Shown in pieces: positions 1 through 5,736 of a stretch of DNA of 7,661 nt (position 1 is the stretch's first letter; each line of letters opens with the position of its first letter). Both the position numbers and the translations under genes were made by a program. The DNA comes from Klenkia sp. (GTDB taxonomy: Bacteria > Actinomycetota > Actinomycetes > Mycobacteriales > Geodermatophilaceae), in contig JAOPVM010000033.1 in the NCBI GenBank assembly GCA_025966215.1, positions 1 to 7,661 on the forward strand, read 5' to 3'. The notes under the pieces are model-generated. The model saw only the letters and a program-made list of their open reading frames with translations, was not told the DNA's origin and ran no database searches.

Positions 1-253
1 CGCCGACCTTCATGCCCTGCACGCCCTGGTCCCAGCCGGAGATGACCTGGCCGATGCCGAGGCGGAACTGCAGCGGCTCGCCGCGGTTGTACGACGCGTC
101 GAACTCCTCGCCGGTCGAGTGCGCGACCCCGACGTAGTGCACCGAGACGGTGTTGCCGGCGGCGGCCTCGGGGCCGTCGCCCTCGGTCACGTCGGTGACG
201 ACCAGGTCGGTCGGGGGCTCGGGGTCGAAGATGTCGATCTCGGGCTTGTCCAT
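1..253 (-). CDS. FKBP-type peptidyl-prolyl cis-trans isomerase, 3' part missing
   Basis: The first 84 residues of a small single-domain FKBP, a cytoplasmic enzyme that speeds cis-trans isomerisation of Xaa-Pro bonds during folding. The gene runs off the left edge; actinobacterial relatives are about 120 residues, so roughly 40 are missing. No signal peptide is present: the N-terminus (MDKPEIDIFDPEPPTDL) is the acidic, proline-rich leader seen in cytoplasmic actinobacterial members. The core FKBP signatures are visible: VHYVG (38-42), the pocket residues Y40, F51, D52 and F63, then VISGW (70-74), equivalent to V55, I56 and W59 of human FKBP12, and GVQGMKVG at the end. The ATG at 253 is supported by a GAGAGGA Shine-Dalgarno sequence about 6 bases upstream. 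It lies 67 bases downstream of the SDR gene and may have its own promoter. Family assignment is secure; the cellular substrate is unknown. Confidence 0.93.
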   Translation of the reverse strand, partial: MDKPEIDIFDPEPPTDLVVTDVTEGDGPEAAAGNTVSVHYVGVAHSTGEEFDASYNRGEPLQFRLGIGQVISGWDQGVQGMKVG

Positions 254-306
254 GGGGGTCCTCTCGGTGGGGGTGCCGGGTCCTGCGGATCCCGTGCGGT
301 CGGTCG

Positions 307-312
307 AGACTA
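307..312 (-). promoter_or_regulatory. possible -10 hexamer for the FKBP gene
   Basis: Read on the minus strand the bases are TAGTCT, matching the actinobacterial TANNNT -10 pattern. It sits in the 67-base SDR–FKBP spacer and would give a leader of about 45 bases containing the GAGAGGA ribosome-binding site. The -35 position about 17 bases upstream (GTGAGC, inside the end of the SDR gene) matches TTGACA poorly. Weak, pattern-based call. Confidence 0.25.
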
Positions 313-320
313 ACGAACGC

Positions 321-986
321 TCAGTCGGCGCTCACCTGGTGGCGGAACCGGTCCCGCTTGGTGTGCAGGTCCCACAGGTGGCCGGCCAGCACGGCCGGGT
401 CCTTCTCGTCGTCGCCCTCGATGATCGCGCCGCCGATGATCAGCTGCGAGACCTGGATGCCCTCCTCGCCGAGCACCTCGTGGAGCAGCTCGGCGTAGGC
501 CGCCTGCCCGGCGAAGGCGACCGACGTGCCGGTCACGTTGCGCCCGGGCTTGACCGCCGAGCCGCCGTTGACGAAGAGGATCGTGCCGCGGTTCTCGCCG
601 AGGAAGCGCATGCCGGGCAGCACCTGGTGCACGGCCGCGACGGGGCCGTAGATCGAGAACTCGACCGGGACGTACAGGTCGTCGTGAGTGGTCTCGAGGA
701 CGGGCCGCATGAAGTCCTTCTGCGGCAGCGGGCTGTACTGCAGGACCTCGATCGGGCCGAGGGTCTCGGTCACCTGCTCGAGCGCCGCGGCGACGGACTT
801 CGGGTCACGCACGTCGGCGGTGAAGCCCTTGGCCTGCACGCCCTCCTTGCCGAGGTCGTCGGCGAGCGCGTCGACACGGGCCTGGTTGCGTGAGATGAGG
901 CCGACGGCGTACCCCTCCGCGCCGAACTTCCGCGCGACGGCTGCGCCGAGACCTGCTCCTGCTCCGATGATCGCAATCGATGTCAT
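321..986 (-). CDS. SDR-fold NAD(P)-binding protein lacking the canonical YxxxK catalytic pair
   Basis: A 221-residue Rossmann-fold protein of the short-chain dehydrogenase/reductase superfamily, of normal length for a classical SDR. The cofactor motif G8AGAGLG14 fits GxxxGxG. R33 after strand 2 (LISRN) suggests NADP(H), and the strand-3 Asp is present (D58 in TADVRD). The active site is unusual. The NNAG stretch after strand 4 is replaced by QYSPLP (83-88). A serine is present (S143 in NGGSAV). Where YxxxK is expected, the sequence reads AFAGQAAYAELL (157-168), with Gln where the catalytic Lys should be and no correctly spaced Tyr. It may therefore use a different chemistry or only bind a nucleotide; I recall actinobacterial SDR-like proteins of this kind with no assigned reaction. 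The ATG at 986 was chosen because the nucleotide-binding strand begins at residue 3; an 18-residue upstream extension is not SDR-like. The ribosome-binding site is weak. It lies 108 bases downstream of the CBS gene. Confidence 0.85.
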   Translation of the reverse strand: MTSIAIIGAGAGLGAAVARKFGAEGYAVGLISRNQARVDALADDLGKEGVQAKGFTADVRDPKSVAAALEQVTETLGPIEVLQYSPLPQKDFMRPVLETTHDDLYVPVEFSIYGPVAAVHQVLPGMRFLGENRGTILFVNGGSAVKPGRNVTGTSVAFAGQAAYAELLHEVLGEEGIQVSQLIIGGAIIEGDDEKDPAVLAGHLWDLHTKRDRFRHQVSAD

Positions 987-988
987 AC

Positions 989-1004
989 CGGGTCCAAGGA
1001 CCCG
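989..1004. promoter_or_regulatory. perfect 7+7 bp inverted repeat just upstream of the SDR start
   Basis: CGGGTCC-AA-GGACCCG is a perfect palindrome with a 2-base centre, ending 3 bases before the SDR start codon. It covers the place where a Shine-Dalgarno sequence would lie. It could be an operator for a dimeric regulator or a short hairpin masking the start. The symmetry is directly visible; any role is inference. Confidence 0.35.
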
Positions 1005-1013
1005 TGGCGCGCG

Positions 1014-1040
1014 ATCATTCCGTCCCGGGCCGGTTCTCAC
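1014..1040 (-). promoter_or_regulatory. possible promoter for the SDR gene
   Basis: On the minus strand GTGAGA (1040-1035) and AATGAT (1019-1014) each match 4 of 6 bases of the -35 and -10 consensus, with a 15-base spacer that is shorter than ideal. The predicted start point near 1007 would place the 989-1004 palindrome inside the short leader. Weak call. Confidence 0.22.
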
Positions 1041-1094
1041 CCGTCCGGGGGAGTCGGGACGCCGAGGGGTGTGGCGACGTGGGGGCCCCGGGGA

Positions 1095-1526
1095 TCAGGT
1101 CTGGTGGACGTAGCTGTCGAGCTGGTCGCGCTCGAACTCCAACTGGTCGATGCGGTGCTTGACGACGTCGCCGATGCTGATGATCCCGGAGATCCGGCCG
1201 TCGACGACGACCGGAACGTGGCGGATCCGGCGCTCGGTCATCGTCTTCATCAGGTCGTCGACCAGGCTGGTCTCGTCGCAGGTCTCGACGACAGCGGTCA
1301 TGATCGACTCGACGGTCGCGTCGAGCACGCCGGCGTCGTCGTGGAGGCGGCGTACGACGTCGCGCTCGCTGACGATGCCGGCGAGGGTCGCACCGTCGGT
1401 GCTGACGATCAGGGCGCCGACGTTGTGCTGGGCGAGCAGCGCGATCAGGTCCCGGACCGTGGCGCCGGGCTCGATCGTGATGACGTCGTGGCTGGACTTG
1501 GCATGGAGCACGTCGCCGATGCGCAT
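1095..1526 (-). CDS. tandem CBS-domain protein
   Basis: A 143-residue stand-alone protein made of two CBS domains (a Bateman module), which usually binds adenine nucleotides and senses energy state or regulates a partner. CBS1 covers about residues 8-62 and ends with GIVSERDVVRRL. CBS2 covers about 74-124, with HVPVVVDGRISGIISIGDVV. The two S-x-x-D elements that contact ribose or phosphate are intact (S53-ERD56 and S117-IGD120). The C-terminal tail HRIDQLEFERDQLDSYV is typical of the stand-alone CBS proteins common in Actinomycetota and Alphaproteobacteria. No catalytic or membrane domain is attached. The ATG at 1526 is preceded by GAAAGG with a 7-base spacer; an upstream in-frame start would add ten residues outside the domain. 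It resembles mycobacterial Hrp1 only in architecture and length, so no symbol is given. The partner is unknown. Confidence 0.9.
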   Translation of the reverse strand: MRIGDVLHAKSSHDVITIEPGATVRDLIALLAQHNVGALIVSTDGATLAGIVSERDVVRRLHDDAGVLDATVESIMTAVVETCDETSLVDDLMKTMTERRIRHVPVVVDGRISGIISIGDVVKHRIDQLEFERDQLDSYVHQT

Positions 1527-1553
1527 CGCAGGACCTTTCGTAGAGCGGGTCCT

Positions 1554-1569
1554 CACGAAACTACTCGTG
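1554..1569 (-). promoter_or_regulatory. possible promoter region of the CBS gene with a small dyad
   Basis: In the 107-base hisN–CBS spacer the minus strand carries TAGTTT (1564-1559), a TANNNT-type -10 element about 33 bases before the CBS start, with no clear -35. It forms most of the centre of a 5+5 bp inverted repeat (CACGA...TCGTG, 1554-1569). Weak, pattern-based. Confidence 0.25.
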
Positions 1570-1608
1570 GGTCACCGGGGACGTACAGGCTTCCGCGCCA
1601 CCGGTTGA

Positions 1609-1635
1609 GACGCCGCCGCGCCCGAGGCGTGCGTC
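1609..1635 (-). terminator. possible stem-loop at the end of hisN
   Basis: GACGC-CGCC (1609-1617) can pair with GGCG-GCGTC (1626-1635), giving nine base pairs with a single bulged base at 1630 and an 8-base loop. It overlaps the hisN stop codon (1634-1636). No T-run follows on the minus strand, so it would be at best the U-less hairpin often proposed in high-GC actinobacteria. Confidence 0.3.
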
Positions 1636-2515
1636 AGTCCTCGGTGCGGCCGCGCCGCGCGCTGAGGTCGTGCACCGAGCCGGGCCCGGACGGGCGCGAG
1701 TCGGGGTCGTCCTCGTCGTCGGGCAGCGAGCCGAGGAACGACAGCGCCGCCTCGTGCAGGTGCCCGTTCGAGGCGAGCGCGTTGCCGCCGAACGGTCCGT
1801 CGGTCCCGTCGAGCGAGGTGAAGCGGCCGCCGGCCTCGCGGACTATCACGTCGAGCGCGGCCATGTCGTAGACCTCGAGCTCGGGCTCCGCGGCCAGGTC
1901 GATCGCGCCCTCGGCGAGCAGCATGTAGGACCAGAAGTCGCCGTACGCACGGGTCCGCCAGACCGAGCGGGTGAGGTCGAGGAAGCCGTCCAGCCGCCGG
2001 CGCTCCTCCCAGCCCGACAGGCTGGAGTAGCTGAGGCTGGCGTCGGCGAGGGTGTCCACCCCGGAGACGTGGCAGCGGGTCGCGGACTCCAGCCGCCGCC
2101 CGGTGTAGGCGCCCACCCCGGCGGCGGCCCACCAGCGGCGGCCCAGCGCCGGCGCGCTGACCATGCCGACCACCGGGACGTCGCCGTCGAGCAGCGCGAT
2201 CAGGGTGGCCCAGACCGGCACGCCGCGGACGAAGTTCTTGGTGCCGTCGATCGGGTCGACGACCCAGCGACGCGCGCCGTGCCCGGTGGTGCCGAACTCC
2301 TCGCCCTGCACGGCGTCCCGGGTGCGGGTGCGGCTCAGCGAGCTGCGCAGCTGCTGCTCCACCGCTCGGTCGGCGTCGGTGACCGGGGTCAGGTCGGGCT
2401 TGGTGTCGATCACGAGGTCCTGGGCCTTGAACCGGTCCAGGCTGATCGCGTCGGCCTGGTCGGCCAGCACGTGGGCCAGCTGCATGTCCTCGGTGTAGCC
2501 GCGCGAGCCCGTCAT
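1634..2515 (-). CDS. hisN: histidinol-phosphatase, inositol-monophosphatase fold (HisN)
   Basis: A 293-residue member of the Mg-dependent inositol monophosphatase superfamily. From memory it closely matches the mycobacterial histidinol-phosphatase HisN, which dephosphorylates L-histidinol phosphate to L-histidinol in histidine biosynthesis. Shared blocks are IDTKPDLTPVTDADRAVE (36-53), GEEFG (71-75), WVVDPIDGTKNFVRGVPVWA (84-103) and SLSYSSLSGW (160-169). Metal ligands are visible: E72, D87 and D90 in DPIDGT, and D217 in the second signature YDMAALDVIVREAGG. The final 30 or so residues (DDEDDPD, then a basic end) extend beyond the usual end and look disordered. The ATG at 2515 has no Shine-Dalgarno sequence but lies 7 bases after a TACGGT -10 element, suggesting a leaderless message; ATG 2485 is the alternative, with GAGG too close to it. 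Inositol-1-phosphatase activity is a less likely alternative. Confidence 0.92.
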   Translation of the reverse strand: MTGSRGYTEDMQLAHVLADQADAISLDRFKAQDLVIDTKPDLTPVTDADRAVEQQLRSSLSRTRTRDAVQGEEFGTTGHGARRWVVDPIDGTKNFVRGVPVWATLIALLDGDVPVVGMVSAPALGRRWWAAAGVGAYTGRRLESATRCHVSGVDTLADASLSYSSLSGWEERRRLDGFLDLTRSVWRTRAYGDFWSYMLLAEGAIDLAAEPELEVYDMAALDVIVREAGGRFTSLDGTDGPFGGNALASNGHLHEAALSFLGSLPDDEDDPDSRPSGPGSVHDLSARRGRTED

Positions 2516-2522
2516 GGGGGCG

Positions 2523-2528
2523 ACCGTA
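2523..2528 (-). promoter_or_regulatory. likely -10 element for a leaderless hisN transcript
   Basis: On the minus strand TACGGT fits the TANNNT pattern and is followed by exactly 7 bases before the hisN ATG, the spacing expected if transcription starts on the start codon. The absence of any Shine-Dalgarno sequence at this ATG agrees. No convincing -35 is visible. Inference from spacing, not proven. Confidence 0.4.
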
Positions 2529-2663
2529 CTGGCGGGCTGACCGGGGGGTCGGGTCCGCCGTCGGCCGGTGCGCCCCGACCCCGACGCCGACACGCCGGTC
2601 GGCCTGCCGCCGAGGAGACCCGTGGGCCGTGGTCGCGGCGTGGGAGCTCGGTGCGACCGACCT

Positions 2664-2697
2664 CGATCCCGGCGCCCCGGGGCCACGCGCCGGATCG
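2664..2697. other. strong GC-rich stem-loop between the GGDEF–EAL gene and hisN
   Basis: CGATCC-(C)-GGCGC (2664-2675) is complementary to GCGCCGGATCG (2687-2697). This forms an 11 bp stem with one bulged C and an 11-base loop. It lies about 130 bases past the GGDEF–EAL stop codon and 150 bases before the hisN start, so it is placed to act as a U-less terminator or mRNA-end stabiliser. No T-run follows on either strand. The pairing is directly visible; the role is inference. Confidence 0.4.
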
Positions 2698-2825
2698 TGC
2701 TGGAGCACCTGGTCCGGGTCTCCTGGCCCGGGCTGCGCCACCCGAGCGCGGGGTCGACGCACTGCTCGCGGTCTCACACCGGGACACCGCGGCGCTGCGC
2801 CGGCACCCGGTGGACGGTGGCCTGC

Positions 2826-4631
2826 TCAGCCGGGACGCCGGTGCTCCTGGCGCAGCGGTGGTCCGGTCGACGTCGGAGCCCGTTCCTCGAGGAGCTCTCG
2901 CACGCCGGCGATCGGGGAGGGCCGGTGGAAGAGGAAGCCCTGGGCGTACCGGCACCCCAGGGTGCGCAGTCGTTCGGCCTGCTCCGGGGTCTCCACCCCC
3001 TCGGCGATGACCTGCAGGTCCAGCGCCTCGGCCATGCCGACGATGCTGCGCATCAGCCGGGCCCGGCGGGTCGAGGTGGTCAGGGCCGCGGTGAACGAGT
3101 CGTCCAGCTTGAGGTAGTCCGCCGGCAGGGTGTCCAGCCGCGCCAGCGAGGAGAAGCCGGTGCCGAAGTCGTCGATCGCCACGGACACGCCGGTGTCCCG
3201 CAGTGCGGTCAACGCGGCCACCGCCGTCGCGGAGTCGGCCTCCACCAGGCTCTCGGTCACCTCGAGGACCAGGGCCGCGGTGGGCCAGCCGGCGGCGGTG
3301 AGAGCCGAGCGCACGTGGCCGGAGAAGTCGGGGTCGCACAGCTGGTGGCCGGAGACGTTCACCGTCAGCAGCAGCCGCCGGCCGGTCTGCCGGTGCAGCT
3401 CGGCGAGGTCGTGACAGGCCTGCTCCAGCACCCGGCGACCCAGGGCGTCGATCAGGCCGTGGTCCTCGGCCAGCGGCACGAAGCGGGCCGGGCTCTGCGC
3501 CCCCAGGGTCGGGTGCTCCCACCGCGCCAGCGCCTCGACGCCGACGAGCTGCCCCGACCTGACGGCCACGATGCCCTGGTAGTGCACCCCCAGTCCGGAC
3601 TCGCCGGACCCGGCGGCCAAGGCAGCGGTGAGCTCGGCCACCAGCGGGTCCGGGCCCTGGTCGTCGAGCACGCTGCGGCCACGGCCGGAGTTCTTGGCGC
3701 GGTACAGGGCCCCGTCCGCGCGGCGCATCAGCTGGGCCACGGTCTCTCCCGGTCGCCACTGGGTCACCCCGCACGACAACCCCACCCCCGGGACGACGTT
3801 CCGGAGCTGCTCCACGACGGCCAACGCCACCGGCCCGGTGGCGTCGGGCAGGACCAGGGCGAACTCGTCCCCGCCGTGCCGGGCGAGGACCGCCCCGGCG
3901 GGCAGCGCCGGTCGCCACCGTCCGGCCACCGACTGGAGCAGGTCGTCCCCGGCAGCGTGGCCGCCGCCGTCGTTGACCGCCCTGAAGTGGTCCAGGTCCA
4001 GCAGTGCGGCCGACAGGGGGACGCCCGAGCGTCGGCAGGTGCGCACCAGGTCGGCTGCCGCCTCGTCGAAGCCCCGGCGGTTGGCCAGGCCGGTGAGCGG
4101 GTCGCGGCCGGCGCTGGACGCCCGCTGCACCAGCCCGCCCACCACGACGGCGACGGCGAGCAGCACGATGTCCACCACGATCACGGCGCTGATCGGGACC
4201 GTCGGGCGGGACGCGAGGCCGATCGTGAGGGCTGTCGTCAGCCACCAGAGCTGGGCGACCGCCCCGCGCCACCCGAAGAAGAAGAAGGCGTCCAGGGCCA
4301 CGAACGCACCGATCGCCGCCCCGGCCACCGCGGTCGCCGGTCCGGGTGCCGCGATCACCGTGGCGGCGATCAGCGCGGTCCCGGCTGCGACCAGGCCGTG
4401 GTAGGTCCAGCGGGGCAGGCGCCGTCCGGTCCAGCTCACCGCGGCACCGACGACCGCGGCCGTGGCCGCGACCGCGAGCAGCACGGCTGCGCCCGGCCGG
4501 GGCCAGGCAGCGGTGCCCAGCACCAGGACGGCCGCGGCGCCGGCGAGGTAGAGACCACCGGTCACCCGGGCCATGACGCGGGGAGTGGCCACCTCGGGGG
4601 CGGCTCGGCGACGACCGGACATGCAGGACAC
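2826..4631 (-). CDS. membrane GGDEF–EAL cyclic-di-GMP enzyme
   Basis: A 601-residue inner-membrane protein. Residues about 23-168 contain six predicted hydrophobic helices (near 23-43, 48-67, 78-95, 99-119, 124-141, 147-168) forming an unassigned membrane sensor. The GGDEF domain follows at once (DPLTGLANRR at 177-186). It has the metal Asp D212 in DLDHF, N220 and an intact G253GDEF257, so it may make cyclic-di-GMP from GTP. The inhibitory RxxD site before GGDEF is absent (residues 244-247 are PAGA). The EAL domain (about 330-583) keeps every expected phosphodiesterase residue: E366 in EAL, N425, E457, D487 and D488 in DDFGTG, K508, E544 and Q564. Net direction in the cell cannot be read from sequence. 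GTG 4631 has a weak GGAA 9 bases upstream; ATG 4622 and ATG 4574 are alternatives. It sits 72 bases after rsgA and is probably transcribed separately. Confidence 0.95.
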   Translation of the reverse strand: MSCMSGRRRAAPEVATPRVMARVTGGLYLAGAAAVLVLGTAAWPRPGAAVLLAVAATAAVVGAAVSWTGRRLPRWTYHGLVAAGTALIAATVIAAPGPATAVAGAAIGAFVALDAFFFFGWRGAVAQLWWLTTALTIGLASRPTVPISAVIVVDIVLLAVAVVVGGLVQRASSAGRDPLTGLANRRGFDEAAADLVRTCRRSGVPLSAALLDLDHFRAVNDGGGHAAGDDLLQSVAGRWRPALPAGAVLARHGGDEFALVLPDATGPVALAVVEQLRNVVPGVGLSCGVTQWRPGETVAQLMRRADGALYRAKNSGRGRSVLDDQGPDPLVAELTAALAAGSGESGLGVHYQGIVAVRSGQLVGVEALARWEHPTLGAQSPARFVPLAEDHGLIDALGRRVLEQACHDLAELHRQTGRRLLLTVNVSGHQLCDPDFSGHVRSALTAAGWPTAALVLEVTESLVEADSATAVAALTALRDTGVSVAIDDFGTGFSSLARLDTLPADYLKLDDSFTAALTTSTRRARLMRSIVGMAEALDLQVIAEGVETPEQAERLRTLGCRYAQGFLFHRPSPIAGVRELLEERAPTSTGPPLRQEHRRPG

Positions 4632-4636
4632 ATCGG

Positions 4637-4678
4637 CTGTTTCCGGACAGATTCGATCCGTAAACGGGAGTTACTCCC
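4637..4678. promoter_or_regulatory. palindrome-rich regulatory region upstream of the GGDEF–EAL gene
   Basis: Three dyads lie in 42 bases that are visibly less GC-rich than their surroundings: CTGT-TTCCGG-ACAG (4637-4650), CCGT-AA-ACGG (4658-4667) and the perfect 13-base GGGAGT-T-ACTCCC (4666-4678). The first covers the only Shine-Dalgarno-like bases of the GTG 4631 start. The last, read as minus-strand RNA, is a GGGAG/CUCCC hairpin followed by GUUU and could equally end the rsgA transcript. Symmetry is seen; operator, promoter or terminator function is inferred. Confidence 0.4.
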
Positions 4679-4703
4679 TCGTGTGGGCCACCCGGCGGTG
4701 CTG

Positions 4704-5720
4704 CTACCAGTTCGGGGTCTGGGTGACCGCTGCGACCAGCCGGCGGAAGCTGCCCAGCCGTTCGGCCCGGGCGGGCGGGCCCTCGGCGGCCCAGTCGTCG
4801 AGGGCGCAGTCGGGGACGTCGGCGGTGTGCGCGCACAGCGGCGGGCAGTCCCGGGCCACCTCGGCCAGGTCGTCGAAGGAGGCCAGCACGTCGGCGGGGT
4901 CGGTGTCGGCCAGGCCGAAGCTGCGGATGCCCGGGGTGTCGATGACCGTCCCGCCGCCGGGCAGGTCCAGCAGGACCGCCGAGGACGACGTGTGCCGGCC
5001 CTTGCCCACCTTGCTCACCCCGCCGGTGGCCCGGTAGGCATCGGGCACCAGCCGGTTGACCAGGGTCGACTTGCCCACCCCGGACTGCCCGACGAACACG
5101 CTCATCCGCCCGTCCAGACGCGGCTGCAGCTCGGCCAGGGTGGTGTCCTGGGAGACCGCGATCGCCTCCACCTCGAGCCCGGCGTAGCGGGCCAGCAGGT
5201 CGGCGGGGCTGCCCAGGTCGGCCTTGGTCAGGCACAGCAGCGGGGTCAGCCCGCCGGAGAACGCGGCGACCAGGCAGCGGTCGAGGAAGCCGACGTGCGG
5301 CTCGGGGTCGGTGATCGCGGTGACCACCACGAGCTGGTCGGCGTTGGCCACGACGACTCGCTCGGTGGGGTCGGTGTCGTCGGCGGTGCGCCGCAGCGTG
5401 GTGGTACGGGGCTCGATCACCACGATGCGGGCCAGGCTGTCGGTGCGCCCGCTGGTGTCCCCGACCAGGCGCACCCGGTCCCCGGTCACCACGCCGTGCT
5501 TGCCGAGCTCCCGCGCTCGCATCGCGGTGACCTCGACGTCGCCGCCCTCGGGCCCGGTGACCCGCACGCTCATCCGGCCGCGGTCCACCCCGACCACCAG
5601 ACCGGGGACGGCGTCGTGGTGGCTGGGCCGGGTGCGGGTGCGCGGCCGGGATCCCCGGCGCCCGGGCCGGACCCGGACGTCGTCCTCGTCGGAGCGGCTG
5701 TCGAAGGTGCGGCCGGCCAT
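4704..5720 (-). CDS. rsgA: ribosome small-subunit assembly GTPase RsgA (circularly permuted)
   Basis: A 338-residue RsgA (YjeQ/YloQ) GTPase that acts on the maturing 30S subunit, using GTP hydrolysis to leave the particle. Order of parts: a basic, probably disordered N-terminus (15-35), an OB-fold (about 37-105), then the permuted G domain with motifs in the diagnostic order G4, G1, G2, G3. These are TKAD (165-168), P-loop GQSGVGKS (211-218), GRHTSS (241-246) and DTPG (261-264). A C-terminal zinc knuckle follows with C292, C296, H298 and C305; its spacing (three residues between the first two Cys, six between His and the last Cys) differs slightly from the E. coli CxxxxC...HxxxxxC form. The ATG at 5720 was chosen because the upstream extension to 5816 lies within aroA and is not RsgA-like. 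The 16-base gap from aroA and the lack of a clear Shine-Dalgarno sequence suggest translational coupling. Confidence 0.96.
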   Translation of the reverse strand: MAGRTFDSRSDEDDVRVRPGRRGSRPRTRTRPSHHDAVPGLVVGVDRGRMSVRVTGPEGGDVEVTAMRARELGKHGVVTGDRVRLVGDTSGRTDSLARIVVIEPRTTTLRRTADDTDPTERVVVANADQLVVVTAITDPEPHVGFLDRCLVAAFSGGLTPLLCLTKADLGSPADLLARYAGLEVEAIAVSQDTTLAELQPRLDGRMSVFVGQSGVGKSTLVNRLVPDAYRATGGVSKVGKGRHTSSSAVLLDLPGGGTVIDTPGIRSFGLADTDPADVLASFDDLAEVARDCPPLCAHTADVPDCALDDWAAEGPPARAERLGSFRRLVAAVTQTPNW

Positions 5721-5736
5721 CAGAGCGCCCGCCCGT

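Larger units (their letters stand above)
2516..2825. other. 310-base intergenic stretch without a convincing gene
   Basis: This separates the GGDEF–EAL stop from the hisN start and is much the longest non-coding stretch in the window. No open frame on either strand has a start, a ribosome-binding site and a recognisable product confined to it. On the plus strand three short segments with G/C-ending codons sit in three different frames: around 2629-2690 (AAWELGATDLDPG), around 2690-2750 (RIVLEHLVRVSWPGLRH) and around 2750-2860 (GVDALLAVSHRDTAALRRH). This could be a decayed gene or simply high-GC background. It also holds a strong stem-loop (2664-2697) and the hisN -10 element. Confidence 0.45.

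Noticed and set aside
1078..1098. A terminator from the GGGGGCCCCGGGG run after the CBS gene
   Set aside because: The self-complementary G/C runs leave no reasonable loop and no T-run follows.
1095..1526. Naming the CBS protein hrp1
   Set aside because: The length and two-CBS layout agree, but the sequence blocks and C-terminal tail are those of a different stand-alone CBS group.
2640..2700. A tRNA T-arm-like stretch (CTCGATCCC) in the gap
   Set aside because: No acceptor, D or anticodon stems can be folded around it; the pairing is better explained by the simple 11 bp stem-loop.
1670..3010. A 446-codon plus-strand frame opposite hisN
   Set aside because: It is antisense to hisN, with repeated Gly/Val/Arg/Gln-rich text typical of a mirror frame; no independent signal.
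4631..4660. A flagellar sigma factor (FliA-type) promoter before the GGDEF–EAL gene, from GCCGAT on the minus strand
   Set aside because: GCCGAT resembles the -10 element, but no CTCA or TAAA element is found 15-17 bases upstream, and the hexamer abuts the start codon.
2512..5235. A 907-codon open frame on the minus strand
   Set aside because: It is an Arg/Pro/Gly-rich out-of-frame shadow spanning rsgA, the GGDEF–EAL gene and the following gap.
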